A stretch of DNA of 64,000 bases from Amoebophrya sp. A120 (lineage: Eukaryota > Sar > Dinophyceae > Syndiniales > Amoebophryaceae). The stretch spans positions 2,857,303 to 2,921,302 of the forward strand of contig CAJINV010000008.1 of assembly GCA_905178155.1 (NCBI GenBank), in the 5' to 3' direction. Positions 34,101 to 46,400 of the stretch are shown here, piece by piece. The notes below the pieces were generated by a model, which was not told the origin of the DNA, made no database searches, and saw only the letters and a list, made by a program, of their open reading frames with translations. The translations under genes were made by a program, and so were the position numbers. The number at the start of each line of letters is the position of its first letter. Positions within the stretch are counted from its first letter, which is position 1.

Positions 34101-34683
34101 TACCCTAGCAGTACAGATTTTCTGAGGGCTTTCCGATGCCTATTCCGCATGACAAATGCCTTCTCAGCGGAGCAAAAATTGCCTTCCCTTTGGTACTCAT
34201 GCAATACAGATTTTTTTGGAATCCAAATGCAGCATCACAAGTTGCATTCTTCCAGACCCAGACACTTTTACAGTTGATATGGCACCGTCTGCCACGACGT
34301 CGTCCTCTTCGCCCAGATACAACAGCCAACTCACAGGAGGGAAGCGACGTGAAAACGCGAGTAGTCCCGTGCAGCGCCCGATACTGAGTGACTGATGTCG
34401 CAATGATACGTCGCAATCTATATGCAGATCGTGCTAATCAAAAAAAATAAAAAAAAGTAGTCCCGTGTCCAGCCCGAGCAGCGCCCTCCTTCCGAGCGCA
34501 GCTTTCAGAATCGGCACGCCTGGGACGAACCGACCCGAGCAAGCCACGCCGCTTTTGGGGATGTACCCTAAGATTCAAGTGCCAAACTTCAATGGGATCA
34601 AGTATACAAACATGCTGGCAAGCACGTCGCAGCACCGCGGTGCCGCGGGACCAGGCTCGACGACGCCCGACGCAATGAAATAG
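25102..34683 (+). CDS. Giant fusion: unrecognised N-terminus, P450-like domain, alpha/beta-hydrolase-like domain, polytopic membrane region
   Basis: Proposed exons 25102-29581, 30452-31614, 31813-32161, 32561-34017, 34285-34371 and 34468-34683 total 7,752 nt, 2,583 residues, divisible by three. Residues 1 to about 1300 are unrecognised. A P450-type end follows: E1461-H-I-R1464 (ExxR), FPNPDEFDFNRDN, and FRRAQRKCLGR around C1571, fitting the heme motif FxxGxRxCxG except Ala for Gly. Next is an alpha/beta-hydrolase-like domain (FLNGFPHAPQSW near 1670, IGDSTPVGSG near 1756) and, from about 2000 to 2210, several hydrophobic segments, then a Ser/Thr-rich tail. Intron 2 is GT-AG (31615-31812); three others are introners. 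Oxidised-lipid metabolism is a guess by analogy with fungal peroxidase-P450 fusions; no peroxidase motif was confirmed. If the last splice does not occur, the protein ends at 34395. Confidence 0.72.
29582..30446. mobile_element. Large introner or MITE with internal palindromes, TSD-like TAAAT/TCAGT
   Basis: 865 bp, the longest element here. The left end TATAAAAGTGCAGC with a CTCCCCCTCCCCCTC tract mirrors the right end GAGGGGGAGGGGGAG then TTGTGCACTTGTATA. Flanking pentamers match at three of five bases but share codon phase. Excision joins the two halves of the P450-like domain between ExxR and the heme cysteine. Confidence 0.72.
29717..29972. repeat. Long hairpin and repeated 20-bp perfect palindrome inside the element
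   Basis: CTCCCCCTCATGAGGGGGAG, its own reverse complement, occurs at 29741-29760 and 29953-29972. The first copy is the centre of a longer imperfect hairpin (29717-29791) whose arms begin GCTAATCTCCATGCTAT. A diverged relative lies at about 30209-30229. Confidence 0.85.
32162..32555. mobile_element. Introner, family II, TSD TGGGT
   Basis: 394 bp. TATGAGGTGTAAAAACGTAC on the left; GTACGT-like core, TTTTCATTCCGGATA on the right. TGGGT at 32157-32161 and 32556-32560 lies in the same codon phase. Excision joins DTEKNIALG to FALFAAAFSVFAGLY and links the hydrolase and membrane regions. Confidence 0.85.
34018..34279 (-). mobile_element. Introner, family I, TSD TGGCA
   Basis: 262 bp. Begins TACTAAGTGCAAAAATGTCT (first bases diverged), ends CACTTTTACAGTTGATA. 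TGGCA at 34013-34017 and 34280-34284. Without removal the frame stops at 34023; with it, the frame continues as MAPSATTSSSSPRY. Confidence 0.85.
34360..34467. repeat. 12-bp direct repeat framing a probable 96-bp intron
   Basis: AGTAGTCCCGTG occurs at 34360-34371 and 34456-34467 in the same reading phase. The intervening AT-rich DNA contains a stop. Downstream the frame is open with ordinary composition to 34683 (PLLGMYPKIQVPNFNGIKYT). No TIR is evident, so this intron differs from the introners. Confidence 0.55.
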
Positions 34684-37405
34684 CATTTGCAATGCATTTT
34701 ACAAATTTAGAATTTGCCAGAGCTTTCGTTTCCAATTTTGGAAATTTGAGCGATTCTGGAAATTTGACCTGACAGCGGCCACGTAAGCAGTCTTCCTTGC
34801 TGCCACTAGCGGGGACAACAAATTCATGTTGCGCATTTCATCTTTATGTGACTTTTATACCAATATGCAAGTTTTGTCATCGATATATAGTTTATTCTGC
34901 CCTGCAATGATGTTTCAGTTTCATGGTACGCCCTCGGGCCGGAACACTTCTGCTAGATGAATTTCAATGGCACACTCTCCATAAACAAGCGAAGAATCCA
35001 TAGGAATGGTGTATACGTATTGCAGGAGGAGGGAATTTAACGTCTAGAAGTTTACTTCCAAGAAGTAGCACTGACAGATAAAAGTTTTAGGCCGGGGTGT
35101 TTGATGCTTTTTTCTCCTTTGAAATTTTTTGAAGTATCTCTCACCCGTTAGTGCTTTTTTTGTTACATTTTTTTGAATTCCCCCATTCAAACCTCTAGCA
35201 ATCCATGCTAGTAAAATGATAATGAACAAGATAATGACGATTTTTTCAAACATAGTGCTCCAATGCATTGCTTCTTCTCGCGTGTCGTGAGTTTACAAAA
35301 ATAGCGTTTCGTTTCGATCTTTGTTACCACTACAGAAACAGTTTCATCACAAGGTTAATGCACTCTAGCGTATTGCCCCTCCTTTTCGTGAAAATGACAG
35401 GTCCCAAAGTAAAGCTTCAGTAGAGATCCAACAAAATTCTACAAAAGAGAATACAGACTTTTACATTTAACGTTTATAGTTTTTATCTTTAGATACTTTG
35501 TCTTGCAGCATCTTCGTAGGCTTGAAGTTCCCTCTTCTACGAAACTTATGAAGAAAACGCTGTGAGCAGAGGCGCAGAACCTGCTCGCGTTGACCCTCCC
35601 AAAAACGTGAGCGGATTGATATACCCTGCCCGCTTGCGTGCGGCTCGCCTTTTTATGGCAATCTAACTATAGAAAAGTCATATCTGTGATAGACAGAGAG
35701 GTAGACTGGTGATCGTAGGCTTTTTGCCATTCTTTTTTTGCTTCCATCAGGTTGCGCAACTTCGACAGCTGCTAGCACACCGCACCGTATCTGTAGCTTG
35801 ACGAAGTGTTTGCAGTTACTACAATGAAGCTGCTACGTCTCGTACTAGTCCAGCGGCTACCTCGCACATCAATACAAGATCTATTCGCATAGAAGCACAG
35901 ATATTTTCGAAGTCACAGAGAGACGACGAATTGCACAGATTTCAGTGACGCCAATAGGATTTATTTCGCGACGTTTTCCCGGCGACGTGCTGCAGCTTTG
36001 CCTGGATTCCGCTGCACTTCCCGGAAGACTTCTTTTTGATTTAAACATGCAGGTATATTCAGTAGCATACCAGAAAGACGCCTTATGTCATAAGACGTCT
36101 CATGTGATACATAAGACGTGCGTCCTATGACATGTTTAGGACATCGTGATCTGATATGTTGAAAGAATAAGAAGTGCCAGAGAGGTATCTCCACCCAGCC
36201 GAACTATGTTTGTTCAACAAATAGAGTGCTGTTGTGTTGTTGTATAAAATGAATTGCCACATACTCCGAAAATAAATGCTAGTCTCTACCATCGTGATAG
36301 AGCGTTTCTAAGCAAGGTAGCTGTTCCTGTTGCCGCAATTTTTGCTGCAGCTGAAAGGTGCAGACTCGCCGGAGAGTACCGGGGAAGTACTTACATTCCA
36401 GCCGCATACATAGTACCCGGGAGCCGCATCCTCCCTTGCTGGGTATAAGCGAATTCGCCCGCTGAGGTCCCGCCTCGGTGGACTGAAAAAAGCCGCAGTA
36501 TGTTTATTCAGTAAAAAGAACTTAAGATTATGTTTCGTGTTTGAGATCTCTTTGATCTAGAGCCGAAAAATAGAAAACATTCGACGATCCGAGGAGGGTG
36601 ATCTAGTGAATATTTCCTCGCGGTGATGCAACGCCGATGATCGTGGAAGACTAGCATTTCCTTCTCTACCGTGAGGTAGCACGGTATTAGGTCCGTATCA
36701 GAAGAAAAAAGATCAACCTCAACGGAACTGTATTTGGTGTTTAGGTATGGCAAAAACGAAGCATGATCAGTCTTGAGGGCCCCAGGTCCAAAGGTTCAAC
36801 ATACTTACGCCGAGCAATGCTCTCGGTGTATATTAATCTGGTGTGCAAGGGAGCATGAACATGATCATAGTACGAAGTTGAACATCTTGTTGAACAAATG
36901 GTTGACTTCACAGCGATGATCAGATTATTTTGAACCGCGTTTTCAGAAAACATCTGCTTATCACATAGGACCAGAACAAGACAACAATTTTTGAAACTAG
37001 AAAACACCTTTCCTGGTCCTCCAAAATCAATTTGTAAGATTACTTTATAGAAGCACAGCACGGTTAAAAACATCGCATTTTTGTAGGATGATTCTTGTAA
37101 AATATTGGCACAACTCTTTTGCATAGCAACTTGATCTTGACCTCCAAGTGTTATCTGAGTCTAGTTGTAGTCTACCTGTATGAAAAATATAGTTATATTT
37201 ACTCCGCGGTGGTTATTTAACTCCCGGGATGCACCAGCATTGGCTTTTTGTATCTAGTATTGCGAAAATCATCTACTACACAGAAACTAAACTACATTGT
37301 GAAAAATTACCTTTTCACCAGAAAATAGAAATACCACTGTACAATACCTGTTGAAAAATCAGAAGAAGCGGAGAAGAATTTTTCCAAAGGTCCTTCTCGG
37401 GTGCT
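34684..37405. other. Intergenic region (2.7 kb)
   Basis: The longest gene-free stretch, AT-rich. A hydrophobic 74-codon frame on the minus strand (35044-35268) is not supported. 36083-36132 holds repeated and inverted copies of CATAAGACGT, able to form alternative hairpins. No RNA gene was recognised. Confidence 0.45.
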
Positions 37406-40400
37406 ATGACCCTAATGAAAGGAACTTCGCGACGAACAGCAGCCGTCGGGCCGTTCCTTCTTTTTCTCACTGCGACACTTTCCGGGTGGGATTTGGTGTC
37501 GGCTTCCGCCCCGGATGCCGGCCCGGATGCGGAAGCGGCTGCAAGCAGCGCAGGTGGTGCTGTTGCTCCTGCTGCTCCTTCTGAAGCTGCTGCAGCAGCG
37601 CGGGTGAACGTGAACCCGACAGATGAAAGAACGGGACGAGCAGGACAACTACATCAATACGGAGCTGCTGCGCCCGCTGAGGATCGAAGCGCTGCGTTGC
37701 CACGACTAACCAAGGCTGTCCAAGTCCTTTCGACGGCGTACGATCTGCACAACCGGGTGGCAGTTGAGGTCGGACGTGGAGATGGTGAACCACCACTGGC
37801 TACTAGTATCGAAGCAGGGGTTCCTTCCACCGGTGGACGAGGGTCGACCGACGCAGCGGTGCGAGTCGGCCGAAAACCTACAGCCTCTCCGGCGGATTTC
37901 TTTTTCCAAGCTGTGGACGAGGATCTCCTGGCGGCGGCGCGTGGAGGTCAGTGGGAAGCGGCTCCTCAAGGTGGCGGCGAAGCAGGGAGAAAGCATTACT
38001 TTTCCACAGAGCAAGCGCATTCTGTGCAGAAGATCCTCAATCTTCTACAGCCCTCGCTTTATAATTCATCGGGGGTTTATAATTTCCAACAGGTCAATAG
38101 AACCGGGCAAGCTCAACCTCAAGCAGGCGGCTCTGCGTTGTCGCCGGAAAGTGGTGGTGGGACCACGGAACAACGCCAAATCCCTGTCGTGGCGGGCAAG
38201 CGACAGCTGCTCGCTTTCCGCGAACTTGTGCCGGGGAAGCTAATGGCGCTGCTCACTGGCGATGGGAGCATGACCTATGTGGAATTTAACAAAACAACGG
38301 CTTTTCCAATGTTCACAGTGTTGAAAACGCAGCCCAGCCCCTGGGAGGCGTTCCTTGATCTGCACTTGTTTGACGGCCATGTCTGCAAAGAATGGCTGGA
38401 GAAAACGAGAACGAAGCCAGGAGGAGGTCCACCACATTATTCCGCTGGACAGGCGATGCCAAGTGTCGCTGGTACTAGAGCAGACGTGGTGTTCTCATCC
38501 GTCGAGCCCGATGCCGGACTACCTCCACAGAGCACGACGACGCAAAAAATGCTGAAGTTCCATCTGTGCCGCAGCAAATACGAGGAATTTCTGAACGCCG
38601 TGGTGGACAGTTACACGAAAGTTGCGCCGGCTCCTTCAGAGACAACACCTGCAACTGGAACTGGACAAGCATCTTATGCATTGCAAATATAATATGCTTG
38701 GGTCGGCGGGATCGGGAAGGCTGCAAATTTGTGATGCTCGTCCGTAACTACATGATCCAGCTGCACACAAAATAAAGTGTTGCGCGAACAGCAGAAGGTA
38801 CTTGCGTAGGACAGGGAGCATGACTTCTGATCTGGAATTTTAGGCACTGCAAGGCCCGCGAAAATAAATCTGTGATGCTGTGATGCTTGGCCATGCATTC
38901 GGTATATATCAAGCGGAGCATACAAGCGCTGCATGACACGCGTCTGCATTTTTGTTCCCGTAGACCCAGACCGCATATAATTTGCATTCGATACATTTTC
39001 CGTGGAAGATGAAATTACGCAGTTTCAGATCCTTCAAGTGTTGTTTAGTTTCGCGGAAACGAAACTGATGCCAGCGGTACTACCCAATTTTCGTGGAGCA
39101 GCAACACACGGTAGTCGTGCATCTGGTCCGGAAGAACAAGCAGAACCGGTACTGGATGTCGAACCTACTAGTGGTGGAAGCAACCAGGCCCGGCCGCCCT
39201 TGCATCTGTTCGCGCATGCGAGTGCTTCCGTCGCACTGGGGCAGCTGCACGAATCCGCCGAGTCGTTGTTGAAGTCTTTCAGTGCAGTAGATGAGGTTCT
39301 TGACTCGACTTTTCAAGTAGTGCCGCTCAACGGCACGCCGGCTGCCGCGGAACGCCAAAGGAGCAGGAGAGGCTCTAGAGCCGCAAAAAGAAGAACTCTC
39401 GCAACTTCGCTGCGCAAGTTTCTGCAGCTGGAAGTCCGGCCTTTTCTAGCCTCGCTTCAGAAGCCAAGCCACCGCCGAGCCACGAAGGCGCCAAGAACAA
39501 AAGAGAGCGACTCCGGTCCTGACGCAGCTGTTGTTTGGGATTCGTACGACAAAGCAGAACGCATTTTGGAGCAAACCGAGCTTATGTACTGGAAAGCGAA
39601 GTTTGCCGCGCACCGGCAATACAAGTTCGAGGTGCCGAGGGAAAGTAGAAATCTTCATTTGGCGAATTCACATGCGGATTCTACACTCGGCGCACTATTC
39701 GAGAAGCGCCTGGTGCCACAAAAAACTACTATGACTCGTCGGGGAGGATCGGAGGTCCGTCAAGATTCTCGTCCTCTTGCAGCTCAGGGACGACAGCAGG
39801 CTAGAAAAGGTCCAGAAGATGAAGAACACGTGTTCTCCACGACCTCCACTCCTGTGGAAAAGCTTCTGCCAGTCTTTTCAAAAGCCGCGTCTTTCGAAGC
39901 CCAGTTGACGGAATACGAAACCAAGTGCGCCGGCGAGGCGTTGTTCTCGCAACGGGGCGGACGACCGAAGGATTACAGCGAGTTTCGCGTCGCGTGCTTG
40001 CAGTTCTTCGACGACGTATTGGTCCAGTTGGTGAACAGCGACGCAGGGGGGATGTTGGGGCTCCGGGAAGGTGAAGTAGGTGCACATGACCTCCCAAAAG
40101 AAGGTGCCGGATTTTCATTTGCAGCCGTGACTTCCGGAGATCATGGTAGGCTCCTGCTCCGTCTGTGGACGGCTTTTTCAAACACCTACGAGCCGTGGGG
40201 GAAAGATTTGTTAAGCTCGTTGATCGTGGATCTGAGCGTCGAGATGGTCACGGTACCACAGGGGACAACTTTAGCCGCGCTGCGGTCTGAGGCACAGCTC
40301 CAGCGGAAGCGCGTCCTTTCCATCCGAAATCTGAAGGACCCGGCGGTCGTGCGGAGTCAGTTCTACCTGACGAACTTTACCATGTACGCAGTTCTGTACC

Positions 40401-43400
40401 ATTTCGTGACGCAGAGAGCGTTTGATGATTTTGCTGTTGCTTCTCAAAAAACATCTCAGGATCATGTCGACGTAGGCAGTGAAAGTCGAAGTGCGGGGAA
40501 CAATAACCTCCCGGAGACCGCAACGAGAACAACTCCACAGAGACCAGTATCTCCGTTCTCGACCTTCGCGCCAATTCTGAACGAGAACTGGCTGGACTTT
40601 CTCGTCCTAGACACACAAGACGCGCGGGACGCAGCGGCACGAGTGCGGGATTGGGTGGTGCGAAACACAATGTATCATGATTCTTCTAGCTCGTCGACTA
40701 CCACCCGCGTAGTTGTAGAAGAAGCTGCGCCTGCTCCTCCAAAACGACCGCTCTTCCACCCGAACGACGCCGAGGGGGCGAAGGAATTTTCTCTCGCATT
40801 TTACCGCGCGTTCAAATCCAGTAACGTCGTCCAAGCCGTGCTCGACAAGGCAGCGCGTGACTTTAAGCAGCAGCAGGAGAGCTGGGCACAAAACTTCTTC
40901 CTCGCGGAGGTCGGGAAAAAGCTGAAGAAAGAAGAGTTTGCGATGGGGGTGATAGCCACGAAACTGGACGCCTTGCAAGTGGAGCTGGAGCTGAAGACCG
41001 AAGAGAAAAAGCGTTATTCTGAGCTCGCAGAAGCCTGGAAAACCGCCGCACGGAATCGGCAAGCGGAGCAGGAGGCCGAATTCGTCAGCGGTCGTGCGGA
41101 CCACGGGGCGAGGGGACGAGAGGCACGACCGCCACCAGCAGGCGGCGACCCGCAGCCACCGAGAGGTTCCTCTTCGGAGCTCGTCTGGACAACTTCTGAA
41201 GAACAGCAAAAGGGGAGAGAATATGAGTTGGAGGCGCAAAAACTGGAACAGGAGCGGAGAAAACTTCGGGACGATATGAGCAAACTGCGGATGGACAGGG
41301 ACGATATGACCAAAAGAGTAGGCAGGAAACAACTTTCTTGGTACCGTGCGGGCGATTCGTTTTATGCCCAGAGGGTGCCCGTAAGGCCGTTTGTTAACGA
41401 GGACCAGCTCTGGAGGGAATTATTATACGTTGACTTCTCCCAGGAAAAGAGAGAGCAGCTGTATCGTGAAGCAGAAGCGGACAACGCGTTCCTCCTCGTG
41501 TTTTGCTACTTGTTGTCGCGTGAGGTCGACCCGCTCTTAGCGGCCGGCTCGACCACAACTAATGTCGAGGACCTGAGCCTGTTTTTTGTCCAGAAGCTCG
41601 CGCACTTTTCCTCCAATTTAGTCTCGCAGTTCGTATTCGACACGACGGCGGTGGGAGCTATGGAGTCGCAGAGGGGCGCGGATTTGCTGGCCCTGCAACT
41701 CGGGGTCTCGGTTAGTGGCAGCTTTGCGCCAGTCATCGATAGTACTGGTATCCTCAACCACGCTGAACAGGCCCTGTCAAGAACACCTGGGGCGGGGGGA
41801 ACACCGGCGTCACCGGGGGCGTCACCTTTGGAAGAGGAGAGGCAGAACAGCGACGCAGAGGACTTTGCCAACGTGTTTTGCAACAACCAGTTTCAGCTAG
41901 CGGCGGGGGGCCGCTGGCGACGAGTGTTCGAGGAAGTTCAGGAGGAAGGTCTCCTGGGGAAGTTGAAGAATGGCGCATCAGCATTAATATGGGGTGAAGT
42001 TGTAAGAGAGTCGGAGGCGCACCAAGAACCGGCCTCTGACCCGACCTCGGTGTTTCTTTTCCAGCTGGCGCGCGAAGTGCGCAGGGCAAAAATCGAGCGA
42101 GGTGAGTTGTTCACCGATAGTTCTTTAACGCAGTTTCAGCCCGCCTCTCCGAGTCCAACTGCTGGTTCCGATCATCCGGAGCCGGATCTCGATCTGTCCA
42201 ATGCCGCGACCTCTGCGAAGGTGCAGAAGCTTCAACGGTTAAAAGCAAAGCACGCACAGCTAAATTCTTTGTTCACACCCCGCACCGCGAAGGAGCGTGG
42301 AGCCGCAGCCGGGCCACGGCAGGCGGGCACGCCAAGTGGCTCGTCGTTGCCGTTTGGTGCGACGGGTGTGGAACAGCTGCCGAGGTATCCGAAGACGGAC
42401 AAGCCGTACCTGGAAATCACGGAGGCCGAAGTGTCGGACGCTGAGGTGCTGCAGAAGTGCCACGACGAAGCGGTCCGGTTTTACCACCAAAGGCGCCCGG
42501 TACGCGGTATCTCCGCGCGGGCTGTTTTCCGGGCGGTGTTTGTCGAGCCGCCGACAGCTTCACCCGAACGACCTCCAAAGCCACCGGTCAGTGTCGGGCT
42601 GACTTTCAAGACGCAATCCGTGCGCGAAGCGATGGCTGCAGGCGGCATGAACCACATGCGGCCAATCAAGGTTTTGGATCCGTGGCAGGGGGGCAAAACG
42701 ACTGCGTTGCCGCGCGAGATATACGAACGGATGAACGCCGCGTTTCACCTGGAACTGCCCGCGGAACTTATTGATGCGGCTGCCATTTACGAACTCGAAA
42801 ATTACCCGTCGATCGCAGCCGCGAGAGCAAGTAGGCAGGAGGCGGCTCTCGCGCCAACTGGCGGGTTTTTTACCCGCACGGTGAAAAACGTGGTTTCGTC
42901 AATCCGAACAAGAAATGCGGACGACCACGAACTTCAAATCCGCGCTCGCAGGGCAAAGACAGCGGCCACGGTAAAAAATCAGTTGCAGTGGAGCTTCCCC
43001 CAGCTCCACTGGAGTTTTCGAAGCAGCGCCTCTGCTTTTCACCCTTCTGCAATAGACGGTCGAGTGCGAAGCAACCTGCCTCTGCTGCGCGCGCTCGACC
43101 GCAAGTATCGACCGGAGTGGATGTCGCCTGAGGCCTATGTGGATTTCACTTCCCTCTTTCTGGCGGCGCCGTCTATGGGGCTGCGAGTCGTCGGTGGTGC
43201 AAAATCGTCTCCAACAGCACACACTTTGTTAGGCAAACAGAACATGATCACCGGTAGTTCTGAAATTGTCGAGAGCAGCAGGTGGAACAACCTTCACCAC
43301 GACGACGCACAGAATCTCTTCCTCCTCGAGTCGTTCGCGTCCGCTTTGCGACGGCGGCACCTTGCAACGGACTCCGTGCTGGTGTGGCAGTGGATGCGCC

Positions 43401-46400
43401 AGCTATTCTGGCAGGTCATCGCAAAAGCAAGGGTCGTTGTTCGTGGTGGCGACTCAGGGATGAAGATGTTGGTAGAAGACGCTTTTATTTCGTCGAATCT
43501 GGCGAATATCTTGCTGCAAGAGCTGGACCAAATTGCCGCTGCAGCGTTCCAGGTCCCGCGCCACCCGTCCACCGTGTTCGATCTGCATTTCGCCGTGGAG
43601 GTTTTGACGAATTTGGCGACTCTAAATGAACAAGTGCACAAAAAATCTCTCCTCGCGGACGACGGAGGTCTTCTTGCAACAAGAGCAAGAGCTACTCAGG
43701 ACGATGGACACGCAGGCAGAAGGACGACCCAAGATGACGCGGAACAAGAGCAGCGCCAGGCGTTCCTCGAGCGACCTCTCACCCAGCTGCTCACCCTCGC
43801 GGAGGAAGCGGTTCACGCAGGCTTCGATGCGCTGGACGAGCTGGAAAGGTTGCAAAAGAAGAAAAAGTTCGCGGTCGAAGCGGCTCTCGACAGCGCAGAG
43901 GGTAGCAGCCTCGAGTCGGAAGCAAGCCTGCTTGAAGACACCGAATCGATGAACGTGGTTGCGCTGTCCGCGAAGGGGCTGTTTCTTTCCGCGGCGCGGG
44001 GCTACTTGGAGATTCTCCTGCTGGTGGATAGTAGAGAGACAACAAACGCCAAAAGAACTGCAGCGCCTCCTGAAGACGATGTTGAACAAAGAGACACCCG
44101 CCGAAGCTCGTCGCTGCGGGCCGTCGTAGGTGAAAAGAAGCTGCCTGCGAAATTTCTGCAGTGTCTCCTACTGCTCGACGTGATCGAAGTCGACGAGGCG
44201 GGGTTTCATCTCGGCATGGAGCTACACGAAGGGAATTCATCGCACGACAATCTCCGCGAAAAGCAGTCTCTTCTCGCAAGTTTGAAGGATGCCGAGAGGC
44301 ACTTTTTCCACAGACTCCGCGAAGCGCACCGGAGCCTGGTTTCGGAACCGACCGGCGTTTTTTCCGCACTTTCCTTTCCGCAGCACTTGTCCACCGCTCT
44401 GCTCTCGAACGAGAAAGCGCGCCAGGCGGTGTGTCTTCCCCTGGACCGCTCGACACTGAAAAACGGGGTCCCGCACCACGAGAATATTTCTACCGAGGGC
44501 GAACCAAGAACACCGGCCGACACAGTGTCCTATCTTTCCGAGTACACTGTCGTGTTGCCGGGGCTCAGTCCTGCCTCTTCTCCGCGGGGGTCCAGTGGAG
44601 GTAATAGATTGGCTACAACCACGTTGCAGCAGCATGCGGCGAAGAAAACCATCGCGGTGTCTTTCTTGACGGGGAGGCTCTACCTAGACGGTGAAGTGTG
44701 CAAGAAGTCAGATTTTCTACCGCGGGAAATTCGCGAATCAGCGGAATTCAAAGCCGTTTTCGGGGTTGGGCCAGGTGCTAGCGCCTCCTCTACCTCCGGC
44801 AGAATGGACGAACAAACCACTCCTGCGCAGCAGACCAACAAAAAGGATCGTGCTTCTCCGGTTCATCTCCAAGCGGACCAAGGCCTCGCGATTGCGAGTT
44901 CCCTGTCGGCACACGTCGAGGGTCACTGGAAAATCGTCGGAAGTCCTCTGCTATCCAAGAAAAAAACTGTGTAAGTGTAAGTCTGTGATGCAGAAAATGC
45001 AAAACAGTTATGCTTGTCATGCTCCACATGCATGATAGGCTCGTGTCCTACGTGTTTTCCCGTCCTATCTGCGCATGACAAGTTTTTCCTGTCATGGCAG
45101 ACGAACTTGTGATGCTGTTTTCCCAAAAGACCTACACTAACACAGTTTTTTTCTTGGATATCTGCGTGAGGACGGCCGAAGCGCTAGTAAAAACGGAGAA
45201 GACGATGTTGGCCAGATCTTCAATAATGGAAGTGATCCGCTGTACTCAGTGAGCCTGAACAACACGCCTTTTGTCACCGATAGCATTCTCGGGGCAACTA
45301 CAACTATATCGGGAAGTAGAACTACGCCGACCAGCCGTGCTTTCCAGGACGTCAAGATGTACTTTCAAGTCAGTGACGGGATCGCTCAAGAACAAAGCAT
45401 CGTCCCGACGCAGCAAGCAGAGGAGTCTGGTGCTTTTTCACCTGCTGCACTTCTGCCAAGAGAGGAAAGCGCGGGAGGACCACCGCGAGCGCGGCCGCCA
45501 AATCCTCCACGTACTGTCGACATTTTTCTGCAGCTCCGCACGCAGATAAGCGAGAAGCTGTCCAGCGCGCAGGACGTTTTGCTAGAATTTCTCCCCGACG
45601 AAAAATTTCCCGAGGCGGAGCGAGTCCTGCCACAGAGCCTGAAGGAAAAATTGGTGCATTGGCGCGTGGTGACTGCGGATAGAAAATCCAGCAAGTACTA
45701 CCGTTACATCATATCGTTCTACAAGAAGGAGTTTGTGGGCGACGCGCCGCACGCCCGGGAAATGTTAACGTTTCAACATACGACTGTTGGCGATCAGAAA
45801 GGGCGCGCTGACCTTTTGAAGATCTTTCCGGAGAAGATTCCCTTTGTCTGGCGGCAGGAGGTGGTTTTATTGGAAATGGAGCAGGAGACGAGAACTACCG
45901 CGACTGCACCGCGATTAGGAGAGTTGGAATTTCTGAAGCTGCCGATTCACGTACTTCATACCAACGCAATGAGCTTGTTGCGGTTGCTATCCGCCGGAAA
46001 CGATCAAATGCTGGAAAGGCTCATCTTCAGCGGGACGAGCATGCAGCTCGTACAGATGGAAGATCTACCGGACCCCACCACTACTGCTCGGGGAGCAGAT
46101 GATGATCCTGCGCTTTCTCATCTTCCGGATTACCTCCGCGTGTTGCAAAATCTGTTTCCGAGAACGAACGAAATTAGTGTTGCTGGGGAACAACAGGTAG
46201 TAGATGAGCATAGGCTCCGGCAGCAGAGCTTCAGTTGGGTGAAGGACGAAGTCGAGGTGTGGCGCCCGTACGAGACTCGAGTTACGGAAGATGGCATGAT
46301 ACCGGCAGATGAACAGGAGGGCAGAATTGGTGACCCTTCAGGTGCAAGCGCTTTCTTGGAAATCGTCTTACCCAGGTTCAACCTCAAGTTCGAGTTGAAA

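Noticed and set aside
35044-35268. Small hydrophobic minus-strand protein of 74 residues
   Set aside because: AT-rich spacer, no homology recognised, and opposite strand to all supported genes.
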